From positions 1 to 64,000 of the forward strand of contig NZ_RWIJ01000005.1 in assembly GCF_019805165.1 (NCBI RefSeq): a DNA stretch of 64,000 nt, written 5' to 3'. Positions within the stretch are counted from its first letter, which is position 1. The number at the start of each line of letters is the position of its first letter. The notes under the pieces were generated by a model, which saw only the letters and a program-made list of their open reading frames with translations, was not told the origin of the DNA and made no database searches. This stretch comes from Azospirillum sp. 412522. Its GTDB lineage: Bacteria > Pseudomonadota > Alphaproteobacteria > Azospirillales > Azospirillaceae. This document shows, in pieces, positions 55,460-64,000 of the stretch. The translations under genes were made by a program, and so were the position numbers.

Positions 55460-56521
55460 GTGAACGAGACAAGTCAGATCGTAAAGGACACGGCAAGCCG
55501 GCTGTTCGCGGACAGGATTTCCCCGAAACTATTGCTCGAAGCCGAGGCCGGCATTTGGCCTGCCGAGGAATGGGCGTTGATCGAGGAAATGGGGCTACCC
55601 TTCGCCATGGTCGGCGAGGATGACGGTGGCGTCGGGCTTGATGACGTCGATGCCGCGACGCTGGTCCGTGTCGCCGGTGCCGAGGCTGTGCCCCTGCCCT
55701 TGGCCGAAACCATGCTGGCCAACCGTTTCCTGGCCGCCGCCGGTCTGGCGCTGGCTTCAGGACCGGCGACCGTTGCTCCTGTTTGCCCCGAGGATCGCTT
55801 CTCTCTGGAGCGGGGGAGCGATGGCTGGCGCCTGTCCGGCACGGCTCATCGCATTCCCTGGGGACGTACGGCCCAGACGATCGTCGTGTTGGCCGAGATG
55901 GGTCCGCAGTGCTTCGTCGTTCGGCTCGGCAATGAGCAGATCAGGGTTGAGCCAGCCCAGAATCTCGCCATCGAGCCGCGCGACAGCGTGATCGTGGAAG
56001 CCGTGCTTCCGGATGAGGCCGTGGCGCCGCTTCCCATCGGATGGGGGGTGGACGACCTGATCGCGATGGGGGCGGCTCTGCGCACCGCGGCGATTGCCGG
56101 CGCAATCGGACGGGTTCTGGAGATGACCGTCGGCTATGCCAACGACCGCGTCCAGTTCGGACGCGCCATTGGCAAATTCCAGGCCGTCCAGCAGTCTCTG
56201 GCTGTCATGGCCGGGCACGCGGCAGCGGCCTCCGGGGCGGCCGATCTCGCCGCCGAAGGGCTGTCCCAGCGCGCCGGATCGATGGCCATTGGCATTGGAA
56301 AGGCACGGGCCGGGGAAGCGGCGGGAGTCGTGTCGACGATTGCCCACCAGGTCCACGGCGCCATCGGCTTCACACATGAGCACAGCCTGCATTTCCTGAC
56401 CAAGCGCCTCTGGTCCTGGCGCAGTGAGTTCGGGAATGAATCGCACTGGAACCGCCAATTCGGAGAGCAGATGGCCAAAGCCGGCGCCGATGGTGTTTGG
56501 CCGTTGATCGCAGCTCTTTAA
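55460..56521 (+). CDS. Acyl-CoA dehydrogenase, small-type subunit
   Basis: The product is 353 aa from GTG. Family signs: SRLFADRISPKLLLEAEAGIWPAEEWALIEEMGLPFAMVGEDDGGVGLDD, and AGAIGRVLEMTVGYANDRVQFGRAIGKFQAVQQSLAVMAGHAAAA. HQVHGAIGFTHEHSLHFLTKRLWSWRSEFG also fits. It is shorter and more divergent than the next gene. No clear catalytic Glu loop is seen, as in the partner subunit of heteromeric acyl-CoA dehydrogenases. It probably forms a complex with the product of 56550-57698, 28 bp downstream. Confidence 0.88.
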   Translation: MNETSQIVKDTASRLFADRISPKLLLEAEAGIWPAEEWALIEEMGLPFAMVGEDDGGVGLDDVDAATLVRVAGAEAVPLPLAETMLANRFLAAAGLALASGPATVAPVCPEDRFSLERGSDGWRLSGTAHRIPWGRTAQTIVVLAEMGPQCFVVRLGNEQIRVEPAQNLAIEPRDSVIVEAVLPDEAVAPLPIGWGVDDLIAMGAALRTAAIAGAIGRVLEMTVGYANDRVQFGRAIGKFQAVQQSLAVMAGHAAAASGAADLAAEGLSQRAGSMAIGIGKARAGEAAGVVSTIAHQVHGAIGFTHEHSLHFLTKRLWSWRSEFGNESHWNRQFGEQMAKAGADGVWPLIAAL

Positions 56522-56549
56522 TCGGCATCGCTCTTTCCGGAGAAACCCA

Positions 56550-57698
56550 ATGCAGGATTTTTCATTTCCGGCGCCTCCGACGGCGCCGGACACGGCTGAA
56601 TTGCGCGCGGAGGTCCGGGATTTCCTGGCCACCGAGCTGGCTGATTATCCGGCAGCCAAGCGCATCCGCTCCTGGAGCGGCTTCGACGCCGACTTCAGCC
56701 GCAAGCTGGGACAGCGCGGCTGGATCGGCATGACCTGGCCCAAGGAGTATGGCGGGCATGAGCGTAGCGCGATCGAACGCTATGTCGTGCTCGAGGAGTT
56801 GCTGGCGGCCGGTGCGCCGGTTGCGGCGCACTGGATCGCCGACCGTCAGAGCGGTCCTCTGCTGCTGAAAGTCGGGACCGAAGAGCAGAAGCGCAGCATC
56901 CTGCCGCGAATTGCCGCCGGAGAGTATTTCTTCTGCATCGGCATGAGCGAGCCGGATTCCGGTTCCGATCTCGCCGCCGTACGGACACGCGCCGTGCCGG
57001 TGGAGGGGGGATGGCAGGTCAACGGCACGAAGCTCTGGACCACCTATGCTCATCATGCCCATGCCATGATCCTCTACTGCCGCACCGGCTCCGCGGACGA
57101 CCGGCATGGCGGGACCAGCCAGTTCCTGGTCGACCTGACGCTTCCGGGCATTACCATCCGCCCGATCGCCGACCTGTCGGGTGCGCGGCATTTCAACGAG
57201 GTCGTGTTCGAGGATGTGATCCTCCCTCACTCCGCCTTGATCGGACCGGAGGGGAATGGCTGGGCTCAGGTGATGAGCGAGCTGGCCTATGAACGCAGCG
57301 GCCCCGAGCGCTTCCTGTCCACCTTCGTTCTGCTGGTCGAGCTGGTGCGGGCGATCAGCGGGCAATCGTCGTCGGACAGGGAGGTGGAAGCCCTGGGCCG
57401 GCTCGGGGGGCATCTGGTGGTCCTGCGTCGTCTGTCGCGCTCCGTCGCCGGCATGCTTCAAAACGGTTCCAACCCGGCCCTGCAGGCAGCGGTCGTCAAG
57501 GACCTCGGCGCGATCGTCGAGCAGGAGATTCCGGAGATCGTCCAGCAGCTTTTGGCGACCGAGCCGGACCTTCGATCCTCCGATAGCCTGTCGGCGGTCC
57601 TGGGATACGCCATTCTCAACGCGCCGGCCTTCTCCCTGCGGGGAGGAACACGCGAAATTCTGCGCGGCATCATCGCGCGCGGCCTTGGCCTGCGCTGA
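56550..57698 (+). CDS. Acyl-CoA dehydrogenase, large-type subunit
   Basis: The product is 382 aa. FAD-binding and substrate motifs: IGMTWPKEYGG, YFFCIGMSEPDSGSDLAAVRTRAV and WQVNGTKLWTT. ARHFNEVVFEDVILPHSALIGPEGNGWAQVMSELAYERSGPERF is typical of this branch, as is the C-terminal SLRGGTREILRGIIARGLGLR. It introduces the alpha-beta double bond in the CoA thioester, using the electron-transfer flavoprotein as acceptor. It is paired with the preceding shorter homologue. Confidence 0.92.
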   Translation: MQDFSFPAPPTAPDTAELRAEVRDFLATELADYPAAKRIRSWSGFDADFSRKLGQRGWIGMTWPKEYGGHERSAIERYVVLEELLAAGAPVAAHWIADRQSGPLLLKVGTEEQKRSILPRIAAGEYFFCIGMSEPDSGSDLAAVRTRAVPVEGGWQVNGTKLWTTYAHHAHAMILYCRTGSADDRHGGTSQFLVDLTLPGITIRPIADLSGARHFNEVVFEDVILPHSALIGPEGNGWAQVMSELAYERSGPERFLSTFVLLVELVRAISGQSSSDREVEALGRLGGHLVVLRRLSRSVAGMLQNGSNPALQAAVVKDLGAIVEQEIPEIVQQLLATEPDLRSSDSLSAVLGYAILNAPAFSLRGGTREILRGIIARGLGLR

Positions 57699-57754
57699 TC
57701 CTCCCGATTTAGACAATCCTTGCTTGCGGCAACTGGTTACCTTGGAGTTTCAGC

Positions 57755-58555
57755 ATGTCAGATCCGGTGCGTTTTGAGAATGATGACGGCATCGTCACGC
57801 TGACGATCAACCGGCCTGAAACCCGGAATCCCATATCCGATCCCGACATGATCGAGGCTTTGCTGGAGGCGCTGGACCGGATCGACAGTGATGTATCGGT
57901 TCGCGTCGCGATCTTGACGGGTGTCGGCACCAGCTTCTCCTCCGGCGGCAATCTGAAGACGATGGGGGAGCATGGCGGCATAAACGATTACCTGCCGGCT
58001 CAAACGCGACGCAACTACAAGTTCGGCATCCAGCGCCTTCCATTGGCCTTCGAGGCGCTGGAAGTTCCGGTCATCGCGGCGGTCAACGGTCCGGCGATCG
58101 GCGCCGGATGCGATCTCGCCTGCATGTGCGACCTCCGCATAGCGGCACAAAGCGCCATTTTCGCCGAGAGCTTCGTCAAGGCCGGGATCGTGCCGGGTGA
58201 TGGTGGTGCATGGCTGCTGCCGCGCGTCGTCGGATTTTCTAAAGCTTGCGAGATGTCTCTGACGGGCGATCCGATCACCGCAGCCGAAGCGCTGGCCTGC
58301 GGTCTCGTTTCACAGGTGGTTCCGGATGAAGAGTTGCTCGGCCATGCGCGCAAGCTGGCGCAGCGCATCGCCGCCAATCCCCCCCATGCCGTTCGCATGA
58401 CCAAGCGGCTGTTGCGGGAGGGGCGCAACGCGTCGCTGAACGCGTTGCTGGAAATGTCGGCGGCGATGCAGGCGCTCGCTCATGCGACAGGCGATCACAA
58501 GGAAGCCGTGTCCGCCTTGCTGGGCAAGAGGCGGCCGACCTTCACTGGACGATGA
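57755..58555 (+). CDS. Enoyl-CoA hydratase/isomerase
   Basis: The product is 266 aa. Crotonase fold: VRFENDDGIVTLTINRPETRNPIS, RVAILTGVGTSFSSGGNLKTM with oxyanion-hole glycines, and PVIAAVNGPAIGAGCDLACMCDLRIAAQSAIFAESFVKAGIVPGDGGAWLLPRVVG with catalytic acidic positions. It hydrates the enoyl-CoA made by the acyl-CoA dehydrogenase pair. It is placed between these and the transporter genes. The end is 45 bp before the livG start. Confidence 0.93.
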   Translation: MSDPVRFENDDGIVTLTINRPETRNPISDPDMIEALLEALDRIDSDVSVRVAILTGVGTSFSSGGNLKTMGEHGGINDYLPAQTRRNYKFGIQRLPLAFEALEVPVIAAVNGPAIGAGCDLACMCDLRIAAQSAIFAESFVKAGIVPGDGGAWLLPRVVGFSKACEMSLTGDPITAAEALACGLVSQVVPDEELLGHARKLAQRIAANPPHAVRMTKRLLREGRNASLNALLEMSAAMQALAHATGDHKEAVSALLGKRRPTFTGR

Positions 58556-58599
58556 CGGCAGCGGATGCCGTCACGGGAACTATGATCGAAGGAATAGGC

Positions 58600-59356
58600 A
58601 TGGCCACCGGAACCAATGACATCATCCTGGAGGCGCGTGGCCTGACGAAGGAGTTCAAGGGCTTCGTGGCGGTGAAGGAGGTGAACCTGCAGGTTCGCCG
58701 CGGCACCATCCACGCGCTGATCGGCCCGAACGGCGCCGGCAAGAGCACGGTGTTCAACCTGCTGACCAAGTTCCTCACCCCCACCCGCGGCCAGATCCTC
58801 TACAAGGGCCGCGACATCACCCGCACCAAGCCGGCCGACATCGCGCTGATGGGTCTGGTCCGCTCCTTCCAGATCTCGGCCGTCTTCCCGCACCTGAGCG
58901 TGCTGGAGAATGTCCGCGTCGCCCTGCAGCGGCCGCTCGGCACCAGCTTCCACTTCTGGAAGTCCGAAGCGTCGCTCCACGACCTGCACGGCCGGGCGCT
59001 GGAACTGATCGAGGCGGTCAACCTCACCCCTTGGGCCAACCATCTGGCGGCCGAACTGCCCTATGGCCGCAAGCGCGCGCTGGAGATCGCCACCACCCTG
59101 GCGCTCGACCCCGAGGTGATGCTGCTCGACGAGCCGCTGGCCGGCATGGGCCATGAGGACATCGAAGGCACCGCCGCCCTGATCAAGCGCGTCGCCGCCG
59201 ACCGTACCGTGCTGATGGTGGAGCACAACCTGTCGGTCGTCGCCCACCTGTCGGACACCATCACCGTGCTGCGCCGCGGCGAGATCCTGGCGGAGGGGCC
59301 CTATGAGGTCGTCTCGAAGAACCCGCAGGTGATGGAAGCATATATGGGGACCGGAC

Positions 59357-59364
<8 letters not shown>
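58600..59364 (+). CDS. livG: Branched-chain amino-acid-type ABC transporter ATP-binding protein LivG
   Basis: The product is 254 aa. Walker A GPNGAGKST, signature region AAELPYGRKRALEIATTLALDPEVMLLDEPLAGM, and Walker B VMLLDEP. The H-loop is VEHNLSVV. FQISAVFPHLSVLENVRVALQ and the long insert are typical of LivG rather than LivF. ATG 58600 has AAGGA six bases upstream. It overlaps livF by 8 bp. Confidence 0.94.
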
Positions 59365-60094
<730 letters not shown>

Positions 60095-60109
60095 GCGGGA
60101 GAGCCTCTC

Positions 60110-60997
60110 ATGTTCCAACTCCTTGGCATTCCGCCGCAGGCCCTGTTCGGCCAGCTTCTGCTCGGCCTGATCAATGGGTCCTTCTATGCGCTGCTCAGCC
60201 TTGGGCTGGCGGTGATCTTCGGCATGTTGAACGTCATCAACTTCGCCCATGGCGCGCTCTACATGGTCGGCGCCTTCGTGGCGTGGCTGCTGCTGACCTC
60301 TGTCGGCGTCGGCTATTGGGGCGCGCTGGTGCTGGCCCCATTGACGGTCGGGCTGCTCGGCATCGTGCTGGAGAAGACGATGCTGTCGCGGCTCTACAAG
60401 CTCGACCATCTCTATGGCCTGCTGCTGACCTTCGGTCTGGCGCTGATCCTGGAAGGCGCCTTCCGCCACCAGTACGGCGTGTCGGGCCAGCCCTATCCGA
60501 TTCCCGACGCGCTGAAGGGCGGACAGAATCTGGGCTTCATGTTCCTGCCCAACTACCGCGCCTGGGTCGTCATCGCTTCGCTGACCATCTGCTTCGGCAC
60601 CTGGTTCGCCATCGAGCGGACCAAGCTGGGCGCCTATCTGCGGGCGGCGACGGAGAACCCGACGCTGGTGCAGGCCTTCGGCATCAACGTGCCGGTGATG
60701 GTGTCGCTGACCTACGGCTTCGGCGTGGCGCTGGCCGGGCTGGCCGGCGTGCTGGCGGCGCCCATCTACCAGGTGTCGCCGCTGATGGGGTCGAACCTGA
60801 TCATCGTGGTGTTCGCGGTGGTGGTGATCGGCGGCATGGGGTCCATCCTCGGCGCCATCGTCACCGGCCTGGGGCTGGGGCTGCTGGAGGGGCTGACCAA
60901 GATCTTCTACCCGGAAGCCTCCAACATCGTCGTGTTCGTCATCATGGCGATCGTCCTTCTCATCAAGCCCGCGGGCCTCTTCGGACGGGAGCGCTGA
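60110..60997 (+). CDS. livH: Branched-chain amino-acid-type ABC permease LivH
   Basis: The product is 295 aa with about eight TM segments. It shows GLINGSFYALLSLGLAVIFGMLNVINFAHGALYMVGAF and ENPTLVQAFGINVPVMVSLTYGFGVALAGLAGVLAAP. GSNLIIVVFAVVVIGGMGSILGAIVTGLGLGLLEGLTKIFYPEASNI, the coupling EAA-like loop, also fits. This is the standard LivH family layout. It ends 3 bp before livM. Confidence 0.95.
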   Translation: MFQLLGIPPQALFGQLLLGLINGSFYALLSLGLAVIFGMLNVINFAHGALYMVGAFVAWLLLTSVGVGYWGALVLAPLTVGLLGIVLEKTMLSRLYKLDHLYGLLLTFGLALILEGAFRHQYGVSGQPYPIPDALKGGQNLGFMFLPNYRAWVVIASLTICFGTWFAIERTKLGAYLRAATENPTLVQAFGINVPVMVSLTYGFGVALAGLAGVLAAPIYQVSPLMGSNLIIVVFAVVVIGGMGSILGAIVTGLGLGLLEGLTKIFYPEASNIVVFVIMAIVLLIKPAGLFGRER

Positions 60998-61000
60998 TCC

Positions 61001-61975
61001 ATGAGCGTCACCAGCAACTCCACCCCCGTCGCCCTGCGTGGCTCGGCAAACGGCGCCGGAACGGTGATGATCGCAGCGGTTCTGCTGCTGCTTGCCGTCG
61101 CCGCGCCCTTCGTGCTGTACCCCGTCTTCCTGATGAAGGTGCTGTGCTTCGCGCTGTTCGCCTGCGCCTTCAACCTGCTGATCGGTTTCGCCGGTCTCTT
61201 GAGCTTCGGCCACGCCGCCTTCTTCGGCGGAGCCGCGTACATCACCGCGCATGTGGTGAAGGTCTGGGGCTGGGCGCCGGAGTTCGGGCTGCTCGCCGCC
61301 GTCGTGGTCGCGGCCGGGCTCGGGCTCGTCTTCGGGCTGATCGCCATCCGCCGCCAGGGCATCTACTTCGCCATGATCACGCTGGCGCTGAGCCAGATGG
61401 TGTTCTTCCTGGCGCTGCAGCTGCCCTTCACCCATGGCGAGGACGGCATCCAGGGCGTGCCGCGCGGCACCCTGTTCGGTCTGTTCGACCTCAACCAGCC
61501 GCTGACCATGTACTACGCCGTGCTGGCGATCTTCGTCGCCGGCTTCGCCCTGATCTGGCGCACGGTGCATTCGCCCTTCGGCCAGGTGCTGAAGGCGATC
61601 CGCGAGAACGAGCCGCGCGCCGTGTCGCTCGGCTACCGCACCGACCGCTACAAGCTGGTCGCCTTCGTGCTGTCGGCCTCGCTGGCAGGGCTTGCCGGCG
61701 GAACCAAGGCGCTGGTCTTCCAGCTCGCCTCGCTGACCGACGTGACCTGGCAGATGTCGGGCGAGGTGGTGCTGATGACGCTCTTGGGCGGCATGGGCAC
61801 CTTGCTCGGGCCGGTGGTCGGCGCCGGGCTGGTGGTGACGCTGGAAAGCTATCTCGCTTCGACCAGCTTGCCGGTGCCGGTGGTGATCGGCTGCATCTTC
61901 GTCGTCTGCGTCCTGGTCTTCCGCCGCGGTATCGTCGGCGAAGTGATGAATTATCTGGGAAAGAACAGGGCGTGA
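61001..61975 (+). CDS. livM: Branched-chain amino-acid-type ABC permease LivM
   Basis: The 324-aa membrane protein carries VLCFALFACAFNLLIGFAGLLSFGHAAFFGGAAYITAHV, RRQGIYFAMITLALSQMVFFLALQLPFTHGEDGI and GQVLKAIRENEPRAVSLGYRTDRYKLVAFVLSASLAGLAGGTKAL. The end is MSGEVVLMTLLGGMGTLLGPVVGAGLV. These are characteristic of LivM. It is the last gene of the catabolic transport operon. Confidence 0.95.
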   Translation: MSVTSNSTPVALRGSANGAGTVMIAAVLLLLAVAAPFVLYPVFLMKVLCFALFACAFNLLIGFAGLLSFGHAAFFGGAAYITAHVVKVWGWAPEFGLLAAVVVAAGLGLVFGLIAIRRQGIYFAMITLALSQMVFFLALQLPFTHGEDGIQGVPRGTLFGLFDLNQPLTMYYAVLAIFVAGFALIWRTVHSPFGQVLKAIRENEPRAVSLGYRTDRYKLVAFVLSASLAGLAGGTKALVFQLASLTDVTWQMSGEVVLMTLLGGMGTLLGPVVGAGLVVTLESYLASTSLPVPVVIGCIFVVCVLVFRRGIVGEVMNYLGKNRA

Positions 61976-62006
61976 GTCGTTTACCCATAAATATAGGATG
62001 GCATAG

Positions 62007-62162
62007 ATGCTGACCTTTGATGATCTCATCGCTTTCTATGATTTGACGCCAGAGCAACGTGAAGTGATCGCTAGTTCTGGTGTCGAGGAGTCGCTGCGTC
62101 GGTTGGGTGAGGCAGCCGAAGAGGGAAGAGAGAAAGACGAGAGTGGAGACCTCTCAGTCTAG
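62007..62162 (+). CDS. 51-aa small acidic protein
   Basis: The ATG at 62007 lies after ATAGGATGG and opens 51 codons: MLTFDDLIAFYDLTPEQREV, IASSGVEESLRRLGEAAEEGR, then EKDESGDLSV to TAG at 62160. The composition is strongly protein-like: acidic and helical, with no membrane segment. It lies between livM and the chemotaxis receptor. The AT-richer start area suggests its own promoter. No family is recognised. Confidence 0.5.
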   Translation: MLTFDDLIAFYDLTPEQREVIASSGVEESLRRLGEAAEEGREKDESGDLSV

Positions 62163-62350
62163 TCCTTCTGTTGAAGGCCTGTGCCGACAAGCCTGGCTTT
62201 CGGAACGATGGCGGTGATCGGCAAGAGTGACCGGCGTTATACCGTGTTGCTCCTTGCCTATGGCATGCAGAGTCTGTGGCATGCAGAGAGCTTGGCCCAT
62301 CGCTGATGATGTCCCGTCGAACACCGCGGCGAGAAAAGGAAATACCGTCC

Positions 62351-64000
62351 GTGAACGGCCTGCCAATTCGACATAAGATTCCCGCCGCGCTGGTCGTCTC
62401 AGTGGTGCTGTCAGCGGTTCTCATCGGCAGCTATGCCTATATGGCGGCAACCGCTCGGTTGCGCATTGCAGCCCATGAAAAGCTCGTCACTCTTGCCGAC
62501 GCCCGCGCATCGGGTGTCCAATCTTATTTCGACGGCCTCGAAGGCGATATCGTGCTGACCGCCAACACCCGGTCCATGCGCGATGCCGTGGTGGCGCTCG
62601 CCAATGGCTGGCGCATCGAATCCGACCGCGGCGATCCCACTGCCTTGCTGCGCAAACGCTATGTCGACGACAATCCCTATCCGGCCGCCGAGCGCTACAA
62701 GCTGGAGAAGTCGGGCGAAGGCGCCATGTACGACATGGCGCATCTGCGCCTGCATGGTTGGATGAGCGATCTGGCGCTGCGGCGTGGTTTGGCCGACGTG
62801 CTGCTGGTGGCGCCGGACGGCACCGTCCTCTACAGCGCCGCCAAGGGCGACGATTTCGCCAAGCCGGTTGCCGATGGCGCGCTCCGTCGTCTGGTGAACG
62901 GCATCAAGGCGGGCGGCCTGGCCGGCGAGGCGATGATCGCCGACTTCTCGCCCTATGCCGTCGGCAAAGTCGCCTCCGCCTTCCTGGCGGCGCCGGTCGC
63001 TTTACGGCTTCCGGACGGCGGTCAGCAGATCCTGGCGACGCTCGTCTTCCGGATCGAGGCGGGCGGGCTCGATCGCATCATGCAGGCGAGCGACGGCATG
63101 GGCGAGACCGGAGACACCTTCCTGGTCGGGGAGGATGGGCGCCTGCGCAGCACGCCGCGCTTTTCCGGCGGGCAGGGCATCTTGGCACCTTATGACGGTC
63201 CGGTCGTCGCCGCGGCGAAGGCCGATAGCGACCAGATCGGCGTCATGGAGGCCACCCGCTTCGGGGGAAGCTCTCCGGCGCTGGTCGCCTACCGGCCGAT
63301 CAGCCACGCCGGGCTACGTTGGCTGGTGCTGGCCGAGGCGTCGGTCGACGAAATCCTGGCCCCCGTCCGCACCATGCGCAACCAGATGATCGGGGTGGGG
63401 ACGGTTCTGCTCCTGATCGTCAGCATGGCTGGAATCCTGCTGGCCCGCGGCATCGTCAGGCCGCTGACGGCCATGTGCGCGGCGATGCAGGGCCTCGCCG
63501 AGGGTGATCGTCAGCTGGCGATTCCCGCCACCGAGCGGGGCGATGAAATCGGACAGATGGCCAAAGCCATGCAGGTTTTCAAAGACGCGCTGATCAGTGC
63601 AGACGCGCTGCGTGCCGAACAGGAACGGGGCCGTGCCCTGCGCGACGAGCGGGCGCAGGAGTTGGAGCGGATGGCGCAAGGGTTCGACCAGCGCGTCGGC
63701 GGCATCGTCCGGGCGGTGACCGCGGCGGCCGAGGGGCTGGAGGCGACGGCGCACTCGATGAGCATCGGTGCCGACCGCACGCTGAACGAGGCGACCAGCG
63801 TCACCGCCGCATCCGACGAGACGGCCTCCAGCGTCGGCACGGTCGCGTCGGCGGCCAACCAGCTGAGCGCCTCGATCACCGACATCGGCCGCTACATCGA
63901 CGAATCCGGCCGCATCACCCAGGCTGCCGTCGGGGCGACGGCCGAGGCCGGGGAGACCATGCGCGTGGTGGTGGAGACCGCCGGCCGCATCGGCGCTGTG
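62351..64000 (+). CDS. Methyl-accepting chemotaxis protein, 3' end outside the window
   Basis: The frame runs open to the window end (550 codons). TM1 is at residues about 10-30 (PAALVVSVVLSAVLIGSYAYMA). A periplasmic sensor domain of about 315 residues (SYFDGLEGDIVLTANTRSMRDA, LLVAPDGTVLYSA) suggests a dCache/cache-like fold. TM2 is at about 346-365 (GVGTVLLLIVSMAGILLARG). HAMP follows with the RGIVRPLTAM start, and the signalling helices begin ERMAQGFDQRVGGIVRAV and NEATSVTAASDETASSVGTVASAANQLSASI. I chose GTG 62351 with AAGGAA nine bases upstream; ATG 62306 is also in frame. The MA domain tip is beyond the end. Confidence 0.9.
   Translation, partial: MNGLPIRHKIPAALVVSVVLSAVLIGSYAYMAATARLRIAAHEKLVTLADARASGVQSYFDGLEGDIVLTANTRSMRDAVVALANGWRIESDRGDPTALLRKRYVDDNPYPAAERYKLEKSGEGAMYDMAHLRLHGWMSDLALRRGLADVLLVAPDGTVLYSAAKGDDFAKPVADGALRRLVNGIKAGGLAGEAMIADFSPYAVGKVASAFLAAPVALRLPDGGQQILATLVFRIEAGGLDRIMQASDGMGETGDTFLVGEDGRLRSTPRFSGGQGILAPYDGPVVAAAKADSDQIGVMEATRFGGSSPALVAYRPISHAGLRWLVLAEASVDEILAPVRTMRNQMIGVGTVLLLIVSMAGILLARGIVRPLTAMCAAMQGLAEGDRQLAIPATERGDEIGQMAKAMQVFKDALISADALRAEQERGRALRDERAQELERMAQGFDQRVGGIVRAVTAAAEGLEATAHSMSIGADRTLNEATSVTAASDETASSVGTVASAANQLSASITDIGRYIDESGRITQAAVGATAEAGETMRVVVETAGRIGAV

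Overview
The window reads as an alphaproteobacterial chromosome segment, most likely Azospirillum or a close Rhodospirillales relative. The evidence is an rRNA operon ending in the alphaproteobacterial order 23S-5S-tRNA-fMet, high GC with C/G-rich third positions, and the style of the protein families. No species can be named from the sequence alone.

Layout. (1) 1-543: 3' end of 23S, 5S and the initiator tRNA. (2) About 500-43,200: a mosaic accessory region. It opens with a large serine recombinase whose last codons are read from the antisense of tRNA-fMet. Next come a leftward block of small unknown genes with a LuxR-type regulator (2.2-6.1 kb), a decayed stretch (6.1-7.5 kb), and a set of membrane or exported proteins plus a small XRE repressor (7.5-12.8 kb). 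An AbiEi-like antitoxin follows whose toxin is reduced to 19 codons (13.1-14.2 kb), then an IS630 element (14.4-15.55 kb). (3) 15.9-26.8 kb: a four-gene anti-phage-type operon. It holds a UPF1-like SF1 helicase, a membrane-anchored TerB-domain protein, a BrxD-like (DUF2791) ATPase and an Lhr/BrxHI-like helicase. The last three match the Shango layout (TerB protein, ATPase, helicase). The SF1 helicase and the periplasmic peptidoglycan-binding module on the TerB protein look like additions. An ISL3 remnant closes this block. (4) 27.0-31.4 kb: a mobilisation module with relaxase, MobC-like protein, candidate oriT, a gene nested in another frame of the relaxase, and a terminator. (5) 31.6-40.5 kb: an IS256 relic, then two giant divergent genes. 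One is a NACHT/STAND-like NTPase with a C-terminal PD-(D/E)XK-like nuclease. The other is an SMC/Rad50-like ATPase ending in a degenerate S24/LexA-like domain. I cannot match this pair to a named defence system, and it is the best candidate here for something undescribed. (6) 40.5-43.2 kb: two small genes and an IS110 relic.

From 43.3 kb the content looks like chromosomal metabolism and transport. A TetR-adaptor-RND efflux operon reads leftward, with a palindromic operator in front of the regulator. A leftward IclR regulator diverges from a long rightward catabolic operon: CaiB-type CoA transferase, aldehyde dehydrogenase, 3-hydroxyisobutyrate-dehydrogenase-like enzyme, ABC substrate-binding protein, two acyl-CoA dehydrogenases, enoyl-CoA hydratase, then LivG, LivF, LivH and LivM. 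The logic is ABC import of an organic acid, activation to a CoA thioester, beta-oxidation-like steps and handling of a semialdehyde. The substrate is not evident. The window ends inside a methyl-accepting chemotaxis protein.

All functional calls come from reading motifs by eye. No database search was run.
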